64,000 bases of DNA, from NCBI GenBank assembly GCA_041655955.1, contig JBBAEN010000002.1:620001-684000 (forward strand), read 5' to 3'. The notes below the pieces were generated by a model. That model did no database searches. It was not told where the DNA came from and was given only the letters and a program-made list of their open reading frames with translations. The stretch comes from Micavibrio_A sp041655955. GTDB lineage: Bacteria; Pseudomonadota; Alphaproteobacteria; Micavibrionales; Micavibrionaceae. Below are positions 58,328 to 64,000 of this stretch, piece after piece; the first letter of the stretch is position 1; the number at the start of each line of letters is the position of its first letter. A program made the translations under genes and the position numbers.

Positions 58328-60343
58328 ATGACACAAAACAAGATAATCCTTCCGGCGGCGTTATGGCTGCTGGCTTTTTCGGCCTCGCTCTTTACCGCGT
58401 CCGCATGGCAATTGCAGTTATTCAGCCTGTGCGTGCTTGCGATGTTCGGCTGGGCGTTGATGCTGCTTGGACAAAAGCTGAAAGACGGGTGGGAAATTGC
58501 GCGCAGCCCCGTTTTATGGTTTGCGGGGGCCTTCTGGCTCCTCGTCATGGCCAGTATTCTATGGTCGGAAGTGAAACCCGTCAGCCTGATGGCGGCCTGT
58601 TATTTTTCCGTTTTCCCGCTGACATTCTTCACGCTCGTGATCGCGGGCAGCCCTGAATTATTCAGGAAACTGGCGTGCGTTCTGGCCTATATAATCGGGG
58701 CGCTCGCTTTGTGGGCCGTTATCCAGTTTTTCTTCCTTAACACCTATTTCATGGGGCAGGCGCGGCATCCGCTGAACGATCCCTCGTCGCTCGGCGCGGT
58801 CTTTTCGATGGCGCTGTTCGGCGCGTTCGGCTGGATCGTGCTGGCGAAAGAAAAGCGGGAAAGGGGTGCCGCCATTATTCTCGCCTGCCTTGTTTTATGC
58901 GGCATGATGGCGACGGTGGCGCGCGGGCCTGTCTTTGCGGCCCTGCCCGCGCTTGCGCTGTTCGTCTGGCTTTTATGGCCGCGCGTCAAGGCGCATGGCC
59001 GCTCTTTCATGATGGTGGCGCTGTGCGGCCTCGCCTTCTATGGCGTGATGCAAACGGGCGCGCATAAGCGCTATGATCTGGGCGAGCGCTTGTTCGGGAC
59101 GATGCGCTTTTATGAGGGCGATGTGTCCAATAACCGCCTGAATATCTGGCGCGGCGCTGCGGAGATCGTGAAAGAGCGCCCATGGCTTGGGACGGGGACG
59201 GGGACGTTCTTTTTATATTATCCCGAACACCGCAAGGCGGAAGAACATACGGGCGCTCTTCTTGTCCATAACGATCCGCTGCAATTCTGGGTCGAGCTTG
59301 GAATCCTGGGGCCGCTGCTTTTTTACGGCTTTGTTCTGGCCGCGCTGGCGCGGACATGGAGGGCGCTCAAAGCCTCCGCCGCGCAAAAGGAAGAGGAGCC
59401 GGAAAGCGCAAACAGGATTATCCTCGTAACCTGCTTTACCGCGCTGGCGGCGATGGTCGCGCACAGCCATGTATCGTTTAACCATTATAATATCATGATG
59501 CTGATGCTGTCCGGTTTTGCGCTGGCCGTATGGTTTTTAACCGCCGGTGAATTGCTGAAGGAACAAAAAAAACGGCTGGAACTGCCCGCGTTTTTATCCC
59601 CCCCCGCGGCGAAGATCCTGCTGGCGGCGCCTTTTGCCCTTCTCGCATGGCTTTATACGGGGATCGTGGCGGGGGAATATTTCGTCAACCGCGCGCGGGA
59701 CGATTTGTTCAAGGAACAGATGTTTGAATTCGCCGAAAATATCAACGCGGCGGGCCGCGTGTCGAACGGCATGAATTACCGCGCCTATTTACTGGCGGTC
59801 AACGTGCCGCTGGCCATTCTGGAACACAACACGCCAAAGCTTTCCGCCGAACACCAAAGAAATCTTTACGGGCAGGTCGTGTCCTATATGGACGCGGTGG
59901 AACGGCTTAACCCGCGCGATCCTTCCGCCCTTTATTACAGGGCGCTGGTGCAAACGATGGTGGATGAGGGCGTCGTGCCGGACGGAACGAAGCCGCCGGA
60001 GGACTATTACCGCGAGGCCATAAAACGCGATCCCGCCTATCTGGGCGCGCGGATGGGACTATACCGGCTTTTACGCGCGCAAGGGGCCGATGAGCAAAGC
60101 CTGCTTGCGGTGATGGAAGGCGGCGCAGGGTTTCTTTACACATTGCCGATCGCCGCGGAGTATTACGGCGAGCTGGGCAGGCTTTATCTTTATGAGGGAA
60201 GTTACGGAAAAGCGCAGGAGGTCATGGCAAAAGGGCATGAATTCCGGCAGCGTTCCGATTTCAGCCGCGTGCGCCTCAACACCCCCATTCCGCAGGCTTT
60301 GATCGGCGGCGACGGGATTTTCCATGGAGCGCCGCCGGAATAG
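58328..60343 (+). CDS. O-antigen ligase/polymerase-like membrane protein with C-terminal tail domain
   Basis: A 671-residue protein with about ten to twelve membrane helices in residues 1-430 and the WaaL/Wzy-type loop near residues 270-330 (NRLNIWRGAAEIVKERPWLG; LVHNDPLQFWVELGILG), the region that transfers polysaccharide to lipid. The last about 240 residues are soluble and helical with TPR-like repeats (RLNPRDPSALYYRALVQTM; YRLLRAQGADEQSLLAVMEG). It probably joins O-antigen or another glycan to a carrier. No glycosyltransferase cluster is adjacent, so the glycan is unknown. The ribosome-binding site is weak. Confidence 0.85.
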   Translation: MTQNKIILPAALWLLAFSASLFTASAWQLQLFSLCVLAMFGWALMLLGQKLKDGWEIARSPVLWFAGAFWLLVMASILWSEVKPVSLMAACYFSVFPLTFFTLVIAGSPELFRKLACVLAYIIGALALWAVIQFFFLNTYFMGQARHPLNDPSSLGAVFSMALFGAFGWIVLAKEKRERGAAIILACLVLCGMMATVARGPVFAALPALALFVWLLWPRVKAHGRSFMMVALCGLAFYGVMQTGAHKRYDLGERLFGTMRFYEGDVSNNRLNIWRGAAEIVKERPWLGTGTGTFFLYYPEHRKAEEHTGALLVHNDPLQFWVELGILGPLLFYGFVLAALARTWRALKASAAQKEEEPESANRIILVTCFTALAAMVAHSHVSFNHYNIMMLMLSGFALAVWFLTAGELLKEQKKRLELPAFLSPPAAKILLAAPFALLAWLYTGIVAGEYFVNRARDDLFKEQMFEFAENINAAGRVSNGMNYRAYLLAVNVPLAILEHNTPKLSAEHQRNLYGQVVSYMDAVERLNPRDPSALYYRALVQTMVDEGVVPDGTKPPEDYYREAIKRDPAYLGARMGLYRLLRAQGADEQSLLAVMEGGAGFLYTLPIAAEYYGELGRLYLYEGSYGKAQEVMAKGHEFRQRSDFSRVRLNTPIPQALIGGDGIFHGAPPE

Positions 60344-60465
60344 GCAAAAAACTTCTGGAAAAACGCGCTCGGGGGTGCGAGTCTGAAAACCATGATTCGG
60401 CCCCGCGCCGTATTCTTGAAACGAACCTCTTGATTTTCCATTCCGATCTTGCGACCAATAGAGCC

Positions 60466-60963
60466 ATGATTGAAGACGATGAAAATACACTGCGCTACGA
60501 CAGGATGGTGGAGTCTGCCCTCCGCGGCGTCGTGCGCGATGCCGTTGAAGAAGTGATAGAGGCGGGGGAGCTTCCGGGCGACCACCATTTCTATATCACT
60601 TTCATTACCGATTTCCCCGGCATTAAAATTCCGGCCTATCTGCGCGACCGGTATCCGGGCGAAATGACGATCGTCCTGCAATACCAGTTTTATGATTTGA
60701 GCGTCGATGACGAGAAAATGGGCGTGACCCTTTCCTTCAACAACGTGCCGGAGCGTCTGGAAATTCCGCTGGCGGCGATTACGATTTTCGCCGATCCGTC
60801 CGTCAATTTCGCGCTGCAATTCCAGCCGATGGGCGACGACGCGGAAAGCGATTTCCCGGATGACGGCGGTGACGACGACACGCCCGCCGGCGGCGGTTCC
60901 GATGACGGCGGCGACAAGAAAACCGGCGAAGTCGTCAGCCTCGATAAATTCCGGAAGAAATAA
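60466..60963 (+). CDS. sspB: SspB-like ClpXP adaptor (alphaproteobacterial type)
   Basis: A 165-residue adaptor that tethers SsrA-tagged proteins to ClpX. The N-terminal tag-binding domain (about 1-110: YDRMVESALRGVVRDAVEEV, HHFYITFITDFPGIKIPAYL, LSFNNVPERLEIPLAAI) is typical of SspB-alpha. A Gly/Asp-rich flexible linker (about 125-150) leads to a short C-terminal ClpX-docking tail (VVSLDKFRKK). An in-frame TTG at 60430 is possible, but the ATG at 60466 gives the usual length. It lies about 2.3 kb from ssrA and 2 bp before the hydrolase gene, with which it is probably cotranscribed. Confidence 0.93.
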   Translation: MIEDDENTLRYDRMVESALRGVVRDAVEEVIEAGELPGDHHFYITFITDFPGIKIPAYLRDRYPGEMTIVLQYQFYDLSVDDEKMGVTLSFNNVPERLEIPLAAITIFADPSVNFALQFQPMGDDAESDFPDDGGDDDTPAGGGSDDGGDKKTGEVVSLDKFRKK

Positions 60964-60965
60964 CC

Positions 60966-61922
60966 ATGACCGCGTTCTGGCGGGCGGATATCACGCCCGA
61001 TGATCAGCCGCATCCGATCAAAATGGTGCGCGGCGCGCTCGTCGATTTCGTGCGCGGCAACCGCCCGGTCGGCCTGAAACTCTATTATCCGCAAGGCGCG
61101 GGGCTTTCGGGGCTGCCGCTGATCGTCTGGAGCCACGGGCTTGGCGGCAGCGTTGACGGGGCGGCCTTTATATCGCGCTATCTTGCGGGCCATGGTTTTG
61201 GCGTCCTCCATGTGCAGCATGCGGGGACGGATAGTAGCCTGTGGGAAGGCAAGCCCGGCCATCCGTGGGATATCATCAAGGCCACGCATATACCGCGCTC
61301 CGCCAGCCTTGCGCGGTTCGGCGATATTCCTTTCGTCCTTGATAATCTCGATGAATTCCTCGCGGAACATCCCGAAGCCGCGTCCATGATCGACCGGAAG
61401 AATTGCGGCATGTCCGGCCATTCTTTCGGCGCGATGACGACGCAGGTCATATTGGGCCAGCAATTCCCCGACGAGCAGGGAATTTTACAAGATTATGCCG
61501 ATCCGCGTTTCAAGGCGGGCATTCTCTATTCCCCCGTGCCGGCCTTCCACCTGACGGGCGAATTGCCGGACAGGATTTACGGCTCCATCGACCGCCCGAT
61601 CTTCCATATGACAGGGACGGACGATTCATCGCCCGTCGAAGGGTTCGATTATACGCGCCGCCTTGCCATCTATGATTATTCGCACAGGGCCGAAAAAATG
61701 CTGATGATCCTGAAAGACGGCGATCACATGATCTATAATGGCAGCCGCGGCAAGCTGGGCCAGAACCCGAACCGCGCCCTTCATGAAGAAATCATCAAAA
61801 TCGCGGCGCTGGCCTATTGGGAGGCGAAATTAAAAGCGGATGCGGCGGCAGAGCGCTGGTTGACTGGCGGCGGTTTCGCCACATATTTGAACGGGCGCGG
61901 CGAATTCCGTTTTGAAAGTTAG
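60966..61922 (+). CDS. Alpha/beta hydrolase, PAF-acetylhydrolase/dienelactone-hydrolase-like
   Basis: A 318-residue hydrolase. The oxyanion region is WSHGLGGS, the nucleophile elbow is GHSFG (MSGHSFGAMTTQ) with an intact serine, and an acid and histidine fit MTGTDDSSPVEGFDYT and LKDGDHMIYNG. The layout resembles plasma platelet-activating-factor acetylhydrolase-type bacterial enzymes. The substrate is unknown. It starts 2 bp after sspB and 5 bp before an ABC ATPase gene, so the three form an operon. No signal peptide is seen, so it is cytoplasmic. Confidence 0.88.
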   Translation: MTAFWRADITPDDQPHPIKMVRGALVDFVRGNRPVGLKLYYPQGAGLSGLPLIVWSHGLGGSVDGAAFISRYLAGHGFGVLHVQHAGTDSSLWEGKPGHPWDIIKATHIPRSASLARFGDIPFVLDNLDEFLAEHPEAASMIDRKNCGMSGHSFGAMTTQVILGQQFPDEQGILQDYADPRFKAGILYSPVPAFHLTGELPDRIYGSIDRPIFHMTGTDDSSPVEGFDYTRRLAIYDYSHRAEKMLMILKDGDHMIYNGSRGKLGQNPNRALHEEIIKIAALAYWEAKLKADAAAERWLTGGGFATYLNGRGEFRFES

Positions 61923-61927
61923 GTTCC

Positions 61928-62857
61928 ATGTCCGGTTATGCGATAGAAATTGAAAATCTTTATAAAACCTATGCTTCTTCAGGCAAGGTGCCGGAGAAAC
62001 ATGCGCTGCGCGATATCAACCTGACAATCCCCAAAGGTTCCATTTACGGGCTTCTGGGGCCGAACGGCGCAGGAAAATCGACGCTCATCAACATCATGGC
62101 GGGGCTGGTTATCAAGACGGCGGGGACGGTGAAGCTCTGGGATCGCGACATCGACGCGGAACCGGAAAACGCCAAGGCCGCCATCGGCGTGATGCCGCAG
62201 GAGATTAACTATGATCCGTTTTTCTCGCCTAAAAAATTGCTCGATATCCAGGCCGGCCTGTACGGCGTCCCGAAGGCGGAGCGGAGAAGCCTCGAACTGC
62301 TCGATCTCGTCGGCCTGAAAGACAAGGCGGACGCCTATACGCGTTCCCTTTCCGGCGGGATGAAGCGCAGGCTCCTTGTCGCCAAGGCGCTGGTGCATAA
62401 TCCGCCGATCCTCATCCTCGACGAACCGACCGCGGGCGTCGATGTCGAACTGCGCCAGATGCTGTGGGATCGCGTGCGGATGCTGAACCGGCGCGGCGTC
62501 ACCGTCCTTTTGACGACGCATTATCTCGAAGAGGCCGAAGAGCTTTGCGACAATATCGCCATCATCAACCATGGCCGCATCATCGCCGACGAAAGCAAGA
62601 AATCCCTGATGGCGCGGCTGGACAACAAGGCCATGATTTTCAAGCTCGACCGCGAAATCGGCGCTGTGCCGGAAAGCCTTGGCGGGCTTCATGCCGAACT
62701 GGAAGATCCCCGCACGCTGACCGTCCGCTATTCGCCCAAGGACATTACAGCGGGGCATATTATCGCCCTGATACAGGGAGCGGGGCTGAATATCGCCGAT
62801 CTCTCCAGCGAGGAATCGCGGCTAGAGGATGTTTTTCTGCAACTGACGCGGGCCTGA
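61928..62857 (+). CDS. ABC transporter ATP-binding protein
   Basis: A 309-residue ATPase with Walker A GPNGAGKST (about residue 47), signature LSGGMKRR, Walker B ILILDEPTAGVD and switch histidine in LLTTHYLEEAEEL. The C-terminal domain (about 235-309) is typical of the ABC-2 export branch (YadG/YbhF-like). No permease gene follows before the tRNA, so the partner must be encoded elsewhere. Five bp separate it from the hydrolase gene. Confidence 0.93.
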   Translation: MSGYAIEIENLYKTYASSGKVPEKHALRDINLTIPKGSIYGLLGPNGAGKSTLINIMAGLVIKTAGTVKLWDRDIDAEPENAKAAIGVMPQEINYDPFFSPKKLLDIQAGLYGVPKAERRSLELLDLVGLKDKADAYTRSLSGGMKRRLLVAKALVHNPPILILDEPTAGVDVELRQMLWDRVRMLNRRGVTVLLTTHYLEEAEELCDNIAIINHGRIIADESKKSLMARLDNKAMIFKLDREIGAVPESLGGLHAELEDPRTLTVRYSPKDITAGHIIALIQGAGLNIADLSSEESRLEDVFLQLTRA

Positions 62858-62933
62858 TGCCGCATAAAGAAGGGCGGACAGCCCTTAAATCCTTGTTGAA
62901 CTACCGGTAATTTTAAGGCTACAAAGGGGCCAC

Positions 62934-63009
62934 GCGCCCGTGGCTCAGTGGATAGAGCGTTGCCCTCCGGAGGCAAAGGTCGTAGGTTCGAATCCTACCG
63001 GGCGCGCCA
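62934..63009 (+). tRNA. tRNA-Arg (CCG anticodon)
   Basis: Acceptor GCGCCCG pairs with CGGGCGC. The D arm is GCTC/GAGC and the anticodon loop CTCCGGA (CCG) reads the CGG codon. The T arm has GGTTCGAATCC and CCA is encoded at the 3' end. Full cloverleaf over 76 nt. Confidence 0.96.
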
Positions 63010-63150
63010 TTTCCTTCTTTTTCCGCTTGATTTCATTTGCGTATCAAAAATCCCGCTTTTCATGGCAAAGCCGGGAGAGCGGATTATATGGTGCGGGGAA
63101 TAATCTTTTAATTTCATGCCATTAGCGCCGCCGCCCAAGGCTCAAAACCG

Positions 63151-63269
63151 TTCCTTTTTGAACTGTTGGAGCGCAGAGAAAGGCGGGAGCGAATTGTTCA
63201 ATGAAATTAAGGGGAGAAAACTTTGGAAAGACGCGCTATACTGTAAATAGAGTACCGTTCAAAAAGGAA
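63151..63269. repeat. 13-bp inverted repeat reaching into a Shine-Dalgarno
   Basis: TTCCTTTTTGAAC (63151-63163) has its exact reverse complement GTTCAAAAAGGAA (63257-63269) about 100 bp downstream, where it includes the AAGGA ribosome-binding site of the lipoprotein gene. If transcribed together the arms could pair and hide the site. A TATACT near 63237 would exclude the first arm from the RNA. The remainder of 63010-63273 shows no gene. Confidence 0.55.
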
Positions 63270-63273
63270 GGAT

Positions 63274-63585
63274 TTGGAGCATCGTTTGAAATCAAGTCTT
63301 TATAGAAATCTATTTATATTTATTGCGGCCTTTGCATTGGCGGCCTGTTCCCAAAAACCCGCCACATCCGAAGCCGATATGGCTGAACTGGTCTTTATCG
63401 GCGCGGGCGAAACAAAGGTGATCGACCGCCATGGCCGCTGCATCATCCATGAGGATTTAAGAGCGCCGGATGCCCATGAGGGCTATTATGTAGCCACGAA
63501 TAAGCCAGTCTGGCTTTCCCTTAGCCTTGGCGATTATGACGATGAAAGCGGCGAAGTCGTTGTCCGCATGAGCGAGTGTCCATGA
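63274..63585 (+). CDS. Small hypothetical lipoprotein
   Basis: A 103-residue protein with a signal peptide ending in lipobox ALAAC and a mature domain of about 80 residues of unknown family (VFIGAGETKVIDRHGRCIIH). Translation must begin with TTG. 63274 is favoured by AAGGA 5 nt ahead, while the second TTG at 63286 is preceded by GGAG at 5 nt and is also reasonable. The stop overlaps the start of the next gene as ATGA, so the two are coupled. Confidence 0.7.
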   Translation: MEHRLKSSLYRNLFIFIAAFALAACSQKPATSEADMAELVFIGAGETKVIDRHGRCIIHEDLRAPDAHEGYYVATNKPVWLSLSLGDYDDESGEVVVRMSECP

Positions 63586-64000
63586 CGATGCGCGCGCTTG
63601 CCATGGCTCTTTTGATGATGCTGGCGGGTGCGGCGGCGAGCTATGCCGCCAATGGCTATGATGTACCCGTAGGCGCAACCGTCACGATTGACGAGCATGG
63701 CGAGTGCCGCGAAGTAACCAATCCGGCGGGCCAACCGGCTAGCCGCTTTGTTTCCACCAGAACCGCGCCCGAATGGCAGAGTTTTCGCGATAACCCGAAT
63801 GGCCTTGTCATGGCGGCGTGTGTTGTAAACTGCACGGCTCCATGGGGCGGGACGGTCGCGCATGGCACAGGCATCACAGCTTATCAGGCGGCGAGCGTCC
63901 CGCATGGCAGCGGGTGCGGCGGCGAAATCCGCGTATGTAACAATGGCATCCTGACCGGTTCCTATATGCATCAGGCTTGCACCGTTGATCCGCCGCCGGG
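63582..64000 (+). CDS. Secreted cysteine-containing protein, cut by the window edge
   Basis: The ATG at 63582 overlaps the stop of the lipoprotein gene (ATGA), and the frame is open to the window end (139 codons). A signal peptide (MTMRALAMALLMMLAGAAASYA) is followed by a beta-rich mature region. A repeat-like motif CTAPWGGTVAHGTGITAYQA with ... CGGEIRVCNNGILTGSY resembles short cysteine-bearing modules seen in secreted or surface proteins. The rest, and so the function, lies outside the window. Confidence 0.75.
   Translation, partial: MTMRALAMALLMMLAGAAASYAANGYDVPVGATVTIDEHGECREVTNPAGQPASRFVSTRTAPEWQSFRDNPNGLVMAACVVNCTAPWGGTVAHGTGITAYQAASVPHGSGCGGEIRVCNNGILTGSYMHQACTVDPPP

Noticed and set aside
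62940..63125. 61-residue frame starting MAQWIERCPP
   Set aside because: It is the plus-strand tRNA-Arg gene read as codons.
1..64000. Insertion sequences, prophage or integrase genes
   Set aside because: No transposase, recombinase or capsid-like protein was seen in any real reading frame; the accessory patches are small unknown genes.

Overview
The window looks like a chromosomal segment of a free-living alphaproteobacterium. Much of the coding sequence is near 55-60% GC. The pointers are a circularly permuted two-piece tmRNA gene, an alpha-type SspB ClpXP adaptor, the hflK-hflC-degP-like block, SapC and YceI proteins, and a long Sua5-type threonylcarbamoyl-AMP synthase. The genus cannot be fixed from sequence reading alone. 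There is no ribosomal RNA, transposase, integrase or CRISPR array, so this is mostly core chromosome with small accessory patches. Both ends cut through genes.

Layout: 0-2.4 kb holds chemotaxis genes (a soluble PAS-type receptor cut by the left edge, CheY, CheZ). 2.5-6.5 kb holds tRNA-Met and a sulfur-trafficking run (MnmA, 2Fe-2S ferredoxin, cysteine desulfurase) with a divergent COG2945-type hydrolase. 6.5-8.7 kb holds an MFS exporter, a guanidine-II riboswitch controlling a SugE/Gdx guanidinium exporter, and Bcp peroxiredoxin. 8.9-16 kb holds a giant AsmA/YhdP-like envelope protein, TyrS (with an AT-rich 3' third), AnmK and Sua5/TsaC. 16-16.6 kb holds a 59-codon unknown gene under a very AT-rich block. 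16.6-24.5 kb holds a transglycosylase-like protein, an acyl-CoA dehydrogenase, unknowns, SapC, UDP-glucose dehydrogenase and YceI. 24.6-27.8 kb holds a DUF1328 protein, a hybrid histidine kinase and pyrophosphatase. 27.9-34.8 kb is a complete TetR-regulated RND efflux operon with an AcrR-like operator. 35-37 kb holds a MliC/META-like lipoprotein and a DUF2254 membrane protein.

37-47.7 kb is the accessory-looking part. A Fur-superfamily regulator is cotranscribed with catalase. Two related 17-bp inverted-repeat operators follow. One fills the promoter spacer of an 867-aa Pro/Ala/Gln-rich tandem-repeat protein ending in a cysteine cluster. The other sits directly before a two-gene operon of an unknown 320-aa protein and a divergent Nfu-like protein. 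Several small secreted or membrane unknowns follow. This Fur-box module is the best candidate for an undescribed system in the window. Its function is inference only.

48-64 kb returns to core functions: MiaA, DegP-like protease, HflC/HflK, Mrp/ApbC, FolA, a probably leaderless small gene, ThyA, the permuted ssrA whose tag contains ANDN twice, an O-antigen-ligase-like protein, SspB, an alpha/beta hydrolase, an ABC ATPase, tRNA-Arg(CCG) and two secreted unknowns. Rho-independent terminators, often bidirectional, separate many of these units.
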